A stretch of 10,296 bases of DNA from Scybalenecus merdavium (GTDB lineage: Bacteria > Bacillota > Clostridia > Oscillospirales > Acutalibacteraceae), in the NCBI GenBank assembly GCA_018714405.1, contig DVNM01000034.1:1-10296 (forward strand), in the 5' to 3' direction. Shown here one piece after another: positions 1-5,963 of this stretch. Below the pieces are notes generated by a model, which saw only the letters and a program-made list of their open reading frames with translations, made no database searches and was not told the DNA's origin. A program made the translations under genes and the position numbers. How positions within the stretch are numbered: the stretch's first letter is position 1; each line of letters opens with the position of its first letter.

Positions 1-129
1 TTTTGCTCGGGGGCAGTACCGCCGTACGGCACCACCTCGCAAAATACAAAATCCAACTCGTCTTTTTGGCAGTCTATCAGCGTGTCAGGCTGTATAATTT
101 GTTGCAAGCACACCTTTTTTGACACGCTG
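1..129 (+). repeat. Partial copy of a dispersed intergenic repeat, cut by the window edge
   Basis: This stretch aligns without gaps to 5622-5750. By eye I count about 11 mismatches over 129 nt, clustered around positions 106-111. Homology stops exactly after GACACGCTG in both copies, so that is the right boundary of the element. Both copies keep a 9-bp inverted repeat (78-86 with 121-129, CAGCGTGTC/GACACGCTG) and the CTTTTTG(G/A)CAGTCT segment. The other copy is the right part of a longer MITE-like element at 5465-5750, so this one probably continues about 157 bp to the left of the window. I see no coding potential in it. Confidence 0.85.
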
Positions 130-157
130 AAGCCTTTCCGTGCGGAAAGGCTTTTTT
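130..157 (+). terminator. Rho-independent terminator
   Basis: The stem AAGCCTTTCC (130-139) pairs with GGAAAGGCTT (144-153) around the loop GTGC, and a run of six T begins at 152. It directly follows the repeat at 1-129 and probably ends a transcript entering from the left of the window. Confidence 0.8.
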
Positions 158-300
158 GCTGCGGTCTGTTTTGGCCGCCTGTCTGATTTTGGATGTTTTA
201 TTCCTATTTTTCGTGCAGCGCCGGAATTTTTCATATGGGAAAAAATAATTTTGAAAAATTTATAAAAACGACAAAATATTCTGAATTGTCGCATAATTGG
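158..300. other. AT-rich spacer with weak promoter-like and hairpin features
   Basis: There is no plausible gene here. Two minor items are visible. The inverted repeat CGACAA/TTGTCG lies at 269-290. A weak promoter-like pair, ACGACA (268-273) and CATAAT (292-297) with an 18-nt spacer, lies just upstream of the palindrome at 301. Both boxes deviate from consensus, so a promoter here is only a possibility. From 315 to 435 the spacer continues AT-rich, with TTTTTGAACG repeated about 30 nt apart. Confidence 0.35.
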
Positions 301-314
301 TGAGCAGCTGCTCA
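301..314. promoter_or_regulatory. 14-nt perfect palindrome, candidate operator (copy 1)
   Basis: TGAGCAGCTGCTCA reads identically on both strands. A near-identical palindrome with a similar CATAATT...GGTGAGC left flank occurs at 5109-5124, upstream of gdhA. Size and symmetry fit a site for a dimeric helix-turn-helix repressor, for example of the TetR kind, but no regulator gene is in the window and the binder is unknown. The site lies about 120 bp upstream of the transporter promoter, so it may control a different start site. Confidence 0.5.
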
Positions 315-435
315 AAAATTAACATGTTTTCAGAAAATTGTTTTTTTGAACGCGGAAATATAACGAAATTCAGCTTTTTGAACGTTCCTTTTTTCACAAA
401 AGCACACGCCGTTTTGTATATGTTTTTAGTGCATT

Positions 436-464
436 TTGACAAATGCTTTTTGTGGTGTTATAAT
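436..464 (+). promoter_or_regulatory. Consensus sigma-A promoter with extended -10 for the transporter
   Basis: TTGACA (436-441), a 17-nt spacer and TATAAT (459-464) match the consensus at all twelve positions. The spacer ends in TGT, giving an extended -10 as well. Transcription should begin near 471, leaving a leader of about 27 nt before the TTG start at 498. No operator overlaps the boxes, which suggests strong and fairly constitutive expression. Confidence 0.9.
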
Positions 465-497
465 GAATCGACTTCAGTTTTACAGGGGGAGTTTGTA

Positions 498-2996
498 TTG
501 GATCTGAATCAAATCAAAAAGCTCGTTTCTGACGCAAAGGTTTACTGGAAACGGCCGATGCCCGGCAGGTACATGCCGTTTAAGGAGATATTCGCCTATT
601 CCTTCGGCGGTATCGGCATGTACTTCATGATCTACTGCATCCAGCAGCTGACGCTGAGCACCACCAACCTGATCATCGGCAACGCCATCGGCATTGAGCC
701 GAACTTCATGTACATACTGTACGCGCTTTCGATCATCATTTCGTTCCCGTGTACGGCCATCCGCGCCAACATCATCGACAACGCGCGCAGCAAAAAGGGC
801 AAGTACCGCCCCTACATGCTGTACATGGCGTTCCCCACGGCGCTGATCGTGGTCGGCATGGTTTGGACGCCGTATGAAATGATCAGCAGCCAGATCGTAA
901 AGGGCATCATCGTTCTGCTCTTTAACGTCGGCATCCAGTTTTTCTATATGTTTTTCTATGAGGGCTATGAAAACCTCATCATGGTGCTTTCGCCCGATTC
1001 GCAGGAACGCACCGACGTGCTCACCATCAAGTCTATCGTGTATTCTCTGGCGCCGTCCATTGCCACGGCCGTGCTGCCCATCGTGGCCTCCTGGGTCACG
1101 GACGACGGCTCCATCACCGACCTGAACGTGTACCGCGTGCTTTACCCGCCGTTTGCCATCATCGGCCTGATCTGCACCGTTTATATTTATGCCAACACGC
1201 AGGAAAAGATCGTGCAGGCCAAAACGCATGTGGTGCGCATCAAGTTTATGGACGCGCTGCGCGCCGTGGCCAAGAACAAGCTGTTCTGGGTCATTTCGCT
1301 GGCCGGCTGGGTCGGCTTTCTGGAAAATACATACGGCCAAATGCTCAACTGGTGCTATGAGTACCACAGCAAGGGCTCCATTTCGCCCGCCGCTTACAGC
1401 ATTTTGGGCCTGATCGTCGGCAACGCCAACCTTTGGGGCATGTTGGCCGCGCCGTTTGCCATCCGCAAATGGGGCAAGAAAAAGGTCGTTATCGTGACCA
1501 ATATTTTGAATGCGGCGTTTCTGGCGCTGCTGTACCCGGTCGTGCGCTCGGAACCGGAGCAGATGATCTGGGCCATCGCCATGGTGCTGTTCATGAACTA
1601 CCTGATGACGTCGTTCGGCGTGGTCCTGACGCCCGCCATGAACGCCGACATGCGCGACTACCAGCAGTACATCACCGGCGAACGTATCGACGGCATGTTC
1701 TCCACGGTCGGCCTGATCGGCACGGTCATCACCCTGGCCACCAGCGGCATCGTGCCGGCTGTGTATGAGTCGCTCGGCATCAACGAAACGGTGCTGCAAA
1801 ACCGCATGAATGAAATCGTGGAAATCACCGGCAAAACGGCGCAGGATATGGGGCAGTCGGCCTACAACGTGCTCTATTTGCCCGACATTTTCAAAGAGGT
1901 ATTTACCGTTATCGTTATCCTTTCGGTCGTCGGCGCGGTGATGAACGTCATCCCGTTCTTCTTCTACGACATGACCGAAAACCGCCAGCGCGGCATCATC
2001 AAGGTGCTGCAGCTGCGCGCGCTGTTTGAGGACTACGGCAACAACGTGCTGCGTGACCGCGACGTGGTGGAAACGATCGACATGATCGAGGAATCGGCCG
2101 CGTTCGTCAAGGCACAGCCCAAGGATCTGCCGGCCATGAAAGCCGCCATTAAGGCCGCCGGCAGCAAAGAAGAGAAAAAGGCCGCCCGCAAAGCGTATAA
2201 GGGCGCGGTGGAGTACAACAACAATATCGAGATCGCCGGCATCGTCATGGAGGAAATGACCAAGTTCAGCCGCCCCGAGTGGCAGTATAAGCTGGCCCAG
2301 GCCAAAAAACTGGCCGATGCCGGACTGGACGGCCTGACTGCCGATTCGGACGAGACGCTGCAAAAAGCGCTGGCCGATGCAAAGGCCATGCCAAAGGGCA
2401 CAAAGGTGCAAAAAGAAGAGCGCTCCGCCGCCATCACCTCGGCCAAGGACCGCATCTACTCCAAGCGTGTCATCAACGAAAAGCACGGCGGCCACATCGA
2501 ACCGTTCGACACCTCTGTGTTTGAGTCGCTCTTTGAACGTGAGGACAACAATCTTGCCGAGCGCACCCGCCTGGAAGAGGAAAGAAGCGCGGCCAAAAAA
2601 GAAAAAGACCGGCAGCGTCTGGAACAGATCAAGACTGAGCTGCAAAAGCTGAAAGAGGAGAAAAAGGTCATCGACGCCGACATTAAAAAGGCGACCGATG
2701 AAAACTCCTACTACAACAAGCTGGCCAAACCGTATATCGACGCGGTCAAGCTGGTCAAGCAGGCGGAAAACTACACGCATTATGAGGACATCAAGAACCT
2801 TTATGACGGGGCCAAGCAGAGAAATGAAGAGGCCATGCGTCTGGAGGAGGAAAAGGCCCGCGCGCTTGCCGCTGAGCAGAAAGCCATGAAAGAAAAGCTG
2901 AAAGCCGAAAAAGCGCAGAAGAAAGCCGACAAAAAGAACGACAAGGCAGACAAAAAAGACGTTCGCAAGTCCGGCAAAGACAGCAAAAAGAAGTGA
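498..2996 (+). CDS. GPH/MelB-like MFS symporter with a long charged C-terminal extension
   Basis: Predicted cytoplasmic-membrane cation:solute symporter of the GPH (glycoside-pentoside-hexuronide) family, 832 aa; the substrate cannot be told. I chose the TTG at 498 because GGGGGAG (485-491) sits 6 nt upstream and the start falls about 27 nt after a consensus promoter. Upstream in-frame codons lie in or before that promoter. Residues about 25-490 hold some twelve hydrophobic segments. The segment IIDNARSKKGKYRP, with Asp94, matches the loop in MelB-type carriers that contains a cation-binding aspartate and a GK(F/Y)RP motif. From about residue 490 the protein continues with about 340 hydrophilic residues: a helical region starting LRALFEDYGNN, a probable coiled coil near 684-735 rich in Glu/Lys/Arg, and an Ala/Lys/Glu tail ending in poly-Lys. 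GPH carriers are usually about 450-500 aa, so the tail is unusual. The gene appears to be monocistronic. Confidence 0.87.
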   Translation: MDLNQIKKLVSDAKVYWKRPMPGRYMPFKEIFAYSFGGIGMYFMIYCIQQLTLSTTNLIIGNAIGIEPNFMYILYALSIIISFPCTAIRANIIDNARSKKGKYRPYMLYMAFPTALIVVGMVWTPYEMISSQIVKGIIVLLFNVGIQFFYMFFYEGYENLIMVLSPDSQERTDVLTIKSIVYSLAPSIATAVLPIVASWVTDDGSITDLNVYRVLYPPFAIIGLICTVYIYANTQEKIVQAKTHVVRIKFMDALRAVAKNKLFWVISLAGWVGFLENTYGQMLNWCYEYHSKGSISPAAYSILGLIVGNANLWGMLAAPFAIRKWGKKKVVIVTNILNAAFLALLYPVVRSEPEQMIWAIAMVLFMNYLMTSFGVVLTPAMNADMRDYQQYITGERIDGMFSTVGLIGTVITLATSGIVPAVYESLGINETVLQNRMNEIVEITGKTAQDMGQSAYNVLYLPDIFKEVFTVIVILSVVGAVMNVIPFFFYDMTENRQRGIIKVLQLRALFEDYGNNVLRDRDVVETIDMIEESAAFVKAQPKDLPAMKAAIKAAGSKEEKKAARKAYKGAVEYNNNIEIAGIVMEEMTKFSRPEWQYKLAQAKKLADAGLDGLTADSDETLQKALADAKAMPKGTKVQKEERSAAITSAKDRIYSKRVINEKHGGHIEPFDTSVFESLFEREDNNLAERTRLEEERSAAKKEKDRQRLEQIKTELQKLKEEKKVIDADIKKATDENSYYNKLAKPYIDAVKLVKQAENYTHYEDIKNLYDGAKQRNEEAMRLEEEKARALAAEQKAMKEKLKAEKAQKKADKKNDKADKKDVRKSGKDSKKK

Positions 2997-3009
2997 TAAA
3001 ACGAAAAGC

Positions 3010-3042
3010 GACCGGCAGGCACAGGCCTGCCGGTCTTTTTTT
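3010..3042 (+). terminator. Rho-independent terminator of the transporter gene
   Basis: GACCGGCAGGC (3010-3020) pairs perfectly over 11 bp with GCCTGCCGGTC (3025-3035) around the loop ACAG, followed by seven T. It lies 13 nt after the transporter stop codon. Confidence 0.95.
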
Positions 3043-3230
3043 GGGCGTGCGGTCCTTGCAGGCAGTAAACACTTAAAAGTAGTGCAACATGCCCATTTTT
3101 TACGTTGAATTTACAAAAAACATGTTCATTTTAATAAAAATTAAACAAAAATTCAGCATTTTAAAAATATGGCAAGTCTAAAATGAAAATCAGGAAATGA
3201 AAAAAGCATAGGCACACGGAGATGGATTTT

Positions 3231-3434
3231 ATGAAACATTTGAATCCGTATTTTTTGTTTTTAGGCACCGCCGGCTGCCTGCTGCCGGCCGCGGGGCTTG
3301 GCCTTTGCTTTTTTGCCGCTGCGAAAAACCTGCTGCTCGGCGCGGTCTTGGGCGCCGTTGGTTTGGTGTGCCTGGTGCTGCTGGCGGTGCTCCACCGCAG
3401 GTGGTGCCGGCCCGCTGCCGCCGCGCGGCGCTGA
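3231..3434 (+). CDS. Small predicted membrane protein, function unknown
   Basis: A 67-aa product with two hydrophobic stretches (about residues 7-30 and 34-55) and a basic Arg-rich C-terminus, consistent with a two-helix membrane hairpin. I prefer the ATG at 3231 over the in-frame ATG at 3222 because GGAG at 3218-3221 is 9 nt from 3231 but touches 3222. GC-rich codons against an AT-rich spacer support coding. I do not recognise a family. The spacer upstream (3043-3217) holds no clear promoter. It lies between the transporter terminator and the terminator shared with gdhA, so it would be transcribed alone. It may be a spurious ORF. Confidence 0.45.
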   Translation: MKHLNPYFLFLGTAGCLLPAAGLGLCFFAAAKNLLLGAVLGAVGLVCLVLLAVLHRRWCRPAAAARR

Positions 3435-3515
3435 ATCTGTTTTCCGGGGCGTGGCTTCAGACATGTTTTCCTTTCCTTCTGTTTCCCTTTCTGCGTGTTT
3501 CAGCCCCGCCTGATC

Positions 3516-3556
3516 TTTTATAATGGCTGCATTTGCGGTGAGCAGCCATTATAAAA
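3516..3556. repeat. 15-bp perfect inverted repeat next to the gdhA terminator
   Basis: TTTTATAATGGCTGC (3516-3530) is the exact reverse complement of GCAGCCATTATAAAA (3542-3556), with an 11-nt loop. No T-run follows on either strand, so it is not a standard terminator. Its right arm shares AAAA (3553-3556) with the base of the following terminator stem, so the two hairpins compete slightly. The loop and right arm contain GTGAGCAGCC, resembling a half of the palindromes at 301 and 5110. It may stabilise the 3' end of a transcript or bind a protein. Confidence 0.7.
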
Positions 3557-3585
3557 CCCCGAAGCATTTGTGCTTCGGGGTTTTT
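3553..3585. terminator. Bidirectional rho-independent terminator between convergent genes
   Basis: AAAACCCCGAAGCA (3553-3566) pairs with TGCTTCGGGGTTTT (3571-3584) around the loop TTTG, giving a 14-bp perfect stem with A on one side and T on the other. It therefore works from both directions. On the minus strand it lies 16 nt after the gdhA stop. On the plus strand it ends any transcript through the small ORF at 3231. Confidence 0.93.
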
Positions 3586-3600
3586 GTTTGCCTGTTTTGC

Positions 3601-4947
3601 TTAAACGGCGCCGTAGGCCAGCATGGCGTTTGCCACTTTCAGGAAACCGGCAATGTTCGCACCGGCAACCAGGTTGTCGGGCATGTCGTATTCCTCGGCG
3701 GCGGCAGCGGCCTTCTGGTAAATGTCGGCCATGATCTGCTGCAGCATCGTGTCAACTTTTTCAAAATCCCAGCTGTAGCGGGCCGAGTTCTGCGTCATTT
3801 CCAGCGCAGAAACGGCTACGCCGCCGGCGTTTGCCGCCTTGGCCGGGCCGAACAAAATCTTGTTCTCCAGGAAAATGTTGGTCGCCTCAGGGGTGGCTGG
3901 CATGTTGGCGCCTTCCGCCACGGCAATGCAGCCGTTTGCGATCAGCTTTTTCGCGTCGTCCGCATCCAGCTCGTTCTGGGTGGCGCAGGGCAGCGCCACG
4001 TCGCACTTCACGCCCCAAACGCCTTTGCAGCCCTCGTGGTATTCGGCCTGCGGTCTGGCCTTTGCGTATTCGGTCAGGCGCTGTCTCTTAACCTCCTTGA
4101 CCTCTTTGAGCAGGGCAAGGTCCACGCCTTCCTTGTCGTAAATATAACCGTTGGAGTCAGAGACTGTCACGACCTTTGCGCCCAGCTGCGTGGCTTTTTC
4201 CAGCGCGTAAATGGCCACGTTGCCCGAACCGGAGATCACCACGGTCTTGCCCGCAAACGACATGCCTTTGGCTTTGAGCATCTCCTCGGCAAAGTAGCAC
4301 AGGCCGTAGCCGGTGGCCTCGGTGCGCGCCAGGCTGCCGCCGTAGTCCAGACCCTTGCCGGTCAGTGCGCCGGTGAATTCGTCGCGCAGGCGCTTATACT
4401 GGCCGAACATGTAGCCGATCTCGCGTGCGCCGACACCGATGTCGCCGGCCGGCACGTCGCGCTCTGCGCCGATGTGCTTGCAAAGCTCGCTCATAAAGCT
4501 CTGGCAAAAACGCATGACCTCCAGGTCAGACTTGCCCTTCGGGTCAAAGTCAGCGCCGCCCTTGGCGCCGCCGATCGGCAGGCCGGTCAGCGAGTTTTTA
4601 AAGATCTGCTCAAAGCCCAGGAATTTCACAATGCCCTCGTAAACGGACGGGTGAAAGCGCAGGCCGCCCTTGTACGGGCCGATGGCGGAGTTGAACTGCA
4701 CGCGGAAGCCGCGGTTCACGCGCAGCACGCCTTTGTCGTCTACCCACGGCACGCGGAATTTAATGACGCGCTCGGGCTCCACCAGGCATTCCATTACGCC
4801 TTTTTCAATGTATTCCGGGTGCTTTTCGAGCACCGGTTCCAGTGATTCCAGCACCTCCAGCACGGCCTGGTGAAATTCGGGTTCGCCCGCATTGCGTTTT
4901 TTCACGCGTTCCATCAGGTCGATGAGGTATTTGTTTTTGAGACTCAT
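3601..4947 (-). CDS. gdhA: NADP-type glutamate dehydrogenase
   Basis: Cytoplasmic enzyme that interconverts 2-oxoglutarate plus ammonium and L-glutamate; this hexameric class normally works in ammonium assimilation with NADPH. The product is 448 aa, the usual length. I chose the ATG at 4947 because GGGAGG (4957-4962) is 9 nt upstream and MSLKNKYL is a typical N-terminus; the frame continues open upstream but without family character. The substrate-binding segment PYKGGLRFHP holds Lys93. The GLFV dehydrogenase signature LPIGGAKGGADFDP holds the catalytic Lys129, and PAGDIGVG holds the catalytic Asp169. The Rossmann motif GSGNVA is at 240-245, with TVSDSNG after the second strand; Ser263 there fits NADP use. 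The gene appears to be monocistronic, with its own promoter and terminator. The nearby importer (6215-8728) may supply amino acids to the same metabolism, but that link is inferred. Confidence 0.97.
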   Translation of the reverse strand: MSLKNKYLIDLMERVKKRNAGEPEFHQAVLEVLESLEPVLEKHPEYIEKGVMECLVEPERVIKFRVPWVDDKGVLRVNRGFRVQFNSAIGPYKGGLRFHPSVYEGIVKFLGFEQIFKNSLTGLPIGGAKGGADFDPKGKSDLEVMRFCQSFMSELCKHIGAERDVPAGDIGVGAREIGYMFGQYKRLRDEFTGALTGKGLDYGGSLARTEATGYGLCYFAEEMLKAKGMSFAGKTVVISGSGNVAIYALEKATQLGAKVVTVSDSNGYIYDKEGVDLALLKEVKEVKRQRLTEYAKARPQAEYHEGCKGVWGVKCDVALPCATQNELDADDAKKLIANGCIAVAEGANMPATPEATNIFLENKILFGPAKAANAGGVAVSALEMTQNSARYSWDFEKVDTMLQQIMADIYQKAAAAAEEYDMPDNLVAGANIAGFLKVANAMLAYGAV

Positions 4948-5026
4948 TGATCTCGCCCTCCCAGTTATTGGTATGTTTGTTTTTGTTCTTTTCAGCCGCA
5001 ACCGGAAAAAACAAAACATGCAAATA

Positions 5027-5055
5027 ATTATACACACATCCGCATAAAAATGCAA
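5027..5055 (-). promoter_or_regulatory. Probable gdhA promoter
   Basis: On the minus strand a perfect TATAAT (5027-5032) is preceded by a 17-nt spacer and TTGCAT (5050-5055), which matches the -35 consensus only in its first three bases. The start site would be near 5020, giving a leader of about 70 nt before the gdhA ATG. The weak -35 leaves room for an activator or other control; the palindrome at 5109-5124 lies about 55 bp upstream. Confidence 0.6.
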
Positions 5056-5108
5056 TTACATTTAACAGAAATTTCAGAAAATATCTAAACTGTGTTCATA
5101 ATTTTGTG

Positions 5109-5124
5109 GTGAGCGGCTGCTCAC
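5109..5124. promoter_or_regulatory. Near-palindrome, candidate operator (copy 2)
   Basis: GTGAGCGGCTGCTCAC is symmetric except for one pair near the centre, and it differs from the palindrome at 301-314 by one base in the shared 14 nt. CATAATT precedes both on the plus strand. It lies about 55 bp upstream of the gdhA -35 box and abuts the end of a two-hairpin repeat at 5124. A shared regulator of gdhA and the region upstream of the transporter is possible but unproven. Confidence 0.5.
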
Positions 5125-5261
5125 TCGTCGGCGCGTGTTCCGTATCGCTCAAAATGACTTTTCTTTAATTCTGTATGAAAAGTCATTTCTCACTCGCTCC
5201 ACCGCGCCTCCTCTCCCCAAAAAAAGTTTGCGAGGCAAACTTTTTTGGGGGCCCCATTGTG
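5124..5261 (-). repeat. Two-hairpin repeat element, copy 1 (inverted orientation)
   Basis: Read on the minus strand, this copy has the same order as the copies at 5836 and 5964: CACAATGGGGCCCC, hairpin 1, a purine-rich linker beginning GGGGAGAGGA, hairpin 2, then a tail ending GACGAG. In plus coordinates hairpin 1 pairs 5215-5231 with 5235-5250, with a GAG triloop and one bulged A. Hairpin 2 pairs 5152-5163 (AAATGACTTTTC) with 5177-5188 (GAAAAGTCATTT) around a 13-nt loop. The stem sequences differ from the other copies, whereas the linker and loop lengths are conserved. I see no protein signal. Confidence 0.85.
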
Positions 5262-5340
5262 TTTTTTTGCGAGGCAAACTTTTTTCGGGGCCCCACTTTT
5301 TGTGGAACAAACTTTTTTTGGGATCCCATTGTGTTTTCAC
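5230..5340 (-). repeat. Tandem degenerate units derived from one hairpin arm
   Basis: Three units of about 35-39 nt begin near 5230, 5269 and 5304. Each carries a form of (GCGAGG)CAAACTTTTTT followed by GGGG(C)CCC(A), and two of them end in CCCATTGTGTTTT. The first unit is also the outer part of repeat copy 1. The other two look like extra, partly decayed copies of the same arm, as if the end of the element had been duplicated several times by slippage or nested insertion. Confidence 0.7.
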
Positions 5341-5370
5341 AGGGGTACGCATTTGTTTTTTATGTCTGGC

Positions 5371-5409
5371 AAAAGTTGTTGCGAATGATACGGGGCACGC
5401 GCTGACGAG
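5371..5409 (+). repeat. Two-hairpin repeat, 3' fragment (copy 2)
   Basis: AAAAGTTG(T/C) followed by TGCGAATGATA and the end GCGCTGACGAG match the last third of the copies at 5836 and 5964: the right arm of hairpin 2 plus the tail. The matching left arm and hairpin 1 are not recognisable upstream, so this is a truncated remnant. It ends in GACGAG like the copies that keep their tail (5124 and 5964), which supports that boundary. Confidence 0.7.
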
Positions 5410-5444
5410 GATAAGGGGCGACAGGATCATTGGCAACAAAACAC

Positions 5445-5464
5445 GGGCGAGCATTGCTCGCCTG
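5445..5464. repeat. 20-nt direct repeat, left copy, palindromic core
   Basis: GGGCGAGCATTGCTCGCCTG is identical to 5751-5770. Its core of 17 nt (5446-5462) is a palindrome apart from the central base. The two copies immediately flank the MITE-like element at 5465-5750, so they may be a target duplication, or a hairpin repeat that served as the insertion target. Confidence 0.85.
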
Positions 5465-5583
5465 AGACTGTCGAAAAAGCCGGTTGGAACGCGCGTAGAA
5501 AAAATTTTGAAAAATAGACCGCTGTTATTCTCAAGCAGAAAAGCATCTTGCGCTCTAAAGAAAATAAAGTACTTCAAAAGCAG

Positions 5584-5609
5584 AAAAACCGCACAGCTGT
5601 GCGGTTTTT
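5584..5609. terminator. Terminator-like perfect palindrome inside the MITE-like element
   Basis: AAAAACCGCACAG (5584-5596) is followed directly by its reverse complement CTGTGCGGTTTTT, a 26-nt perfect palindrome with five T at the right and five A at the left. It can fold with an AGCT loop and should stop transcription from either direction. It shields the downstream repeats and the ABC operon from upstream read-through. Confidence 0.75.
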
Positions 5610-5621
5610 GCGCTTTTTGTC

Positions 5622-5750
5622 TTTTGCTCGGGGGCAGTACCGCTGTACGGCACCGCCTCGCAAAATACAAAATCCAACTCGCCTTTTTGACAGTCTCTCA
5701 GCGTGTCAGGCTGTATAATTTGTTGCCGTTATACCTTTTTCGACACGCTG
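5622..5750 (+). repeat. Second copy of the 129-nt dispersed repeat
   Basis: This is the right part of the MITE-like element and matches 1-129 without gaps at roughly nine positions in ten. The conserved inverted repeat CAGCGTGTC (5699-5707) / GACACGCTG (5742-5750) encloses a segment whose left half is conserved and whose right half (5727-5732) is not. Confidence 0.88.
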
Positions 5751-5770
5751 GGGCGAGCATTGCTCGCCTG
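5751..5770. repeat. 20-nt direct repeat, right copy, palindromic core
   Basis: Identical to 5445-5464. It starts at the base after the element end GACACGCTG. At the window-start copy the base after the same end begins an unrelated terminator hairpin, so the direct repeat is not part of the element itself. Confidence 0.85.
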
Positions 5771-5784
5771 TTAAAATCCACCAA

Positions 5785-5820
5785 CCTTTTCTCTTCTCTC
5801 TTCACTTTTCTCTCTTCTCT
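5785..5820. other. Polypyrimidine tract
   Basis: Thirty-six nucleotides of C and T with a single purine (A5804), made of CTCTTCTCT-like units. It lies between the MITE-like element and the first tandem two-hairpin repeat. It may be a low-complexity slippage product; no function can be assigned. Confidence 0.7.
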
Positions 5821-5835
5821 GCGCTGCAAAGAATA

Positions 5836-5963
5836 TATAATGGGGCCCCCGAAATGTTTTGCATCGCAAAACATTTTGGGGAGAGGAAGAACAGTGGAGT
5901 GAATGGGAGGCAACTTTTCAAAAGGGATAAAAGAAAAGTTGCCGCGAATGATATGGAACTTGC
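5836..5963 (+). repeat. Two-hairpin repeat element, copy 3
   Basis: Hairpin 1 pairs CCCCGAAATGTTTTGC (5847-5862) with GCAAAACATTTTGGGG (5866-5881) around an ATC triloop, with one G-T wobble. A purine-rich linker of about 27 nt follows (GAGAGGAAG...GTGGAGTGAATG). Hairpin 2 pairs GGCAACTTTTC (5909-5919) with GAAAAGTTGCC (5933-5943) around a 13-nt loop. The tail CGCGAATGATATG ends at ACTTGC without the GCTGACGAG seen elsewhere, and copy 4 begins directly afterwards. Confidence 0.88.

Larger units (their letters stand above)
5465..5750 (+). mobile_element. MITE-like non-autonomous element, about 286 bp
   Basis: The left end AGACTGTCGAAAAAG (5465-5479) is an imperfect inverted match to the right end, which reads AGCGTGTCGAAAAAG on the minus strand (13 of 15 positions). 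A further inverted match to the left end lies inside at about 5683-5697 (CTTTTTGACAGTCTC). The element is bracketed by a 20-nt exact direct repeat, and its right 129 nt occur again at 1-129 with the same end point. It contains a terminator-like palindrome but no transposase or other credible ORF. It looks like a small element mobilised in trans; the mobilising enzyme is unknown. The left boundary rests on this single copy. Confidence 0.6.

Noticed and set aside
480..2780. 766-codon open frame on the minus strand opposite the transporter
   Set aside because: The product is rich in His, Asp, Val, Arg and Gly with no domain order, as expected for the complement of GC-rich codons. The plus-strand product has clear membrane segments, a promoter and a terminator.
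3523..4845. 440-codon open frame on the plus strand opposite gdhA
   Set aside because: It is the antisense of a complete glutamate dehydrogenase with all catalytic motifs. It would also start inside the hairpin region and cross the bidirectional terminator.
5230..5340. Possible CRISPR-like array of about 37-nt units
   Set aside because: Units are unequal in length and degenerate, have no distinct spacers, and are explained as partial copies of a hairpin arm. No cas genes are present.
5687..5719. TTGACA and TATAAT inside the MITE-like element as a promoter
   Set aside because: The spacer is 21 nt, too long for a sigma-A promoter, and no ORF follows. The copy at the window start has TTGGCA at the same place.
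5836..5841. TATAAT just before repeat copy 3 as a -10 box
   Set aside because: No -35-like sequence lies 16-18 nt upstream; the preceding sequence is the pyrimidine tract. It may still be a weak site, but it cannot be supported.
5135..5902. 255-codon and 173-codon open frames across the repeat region
   Set aside because: They cross several hairpins, a terminator palindrome and element boundaries. Their repeated peptides simply reflect the DNA repeats, and no ribosome-binding site or family similarity is seen.
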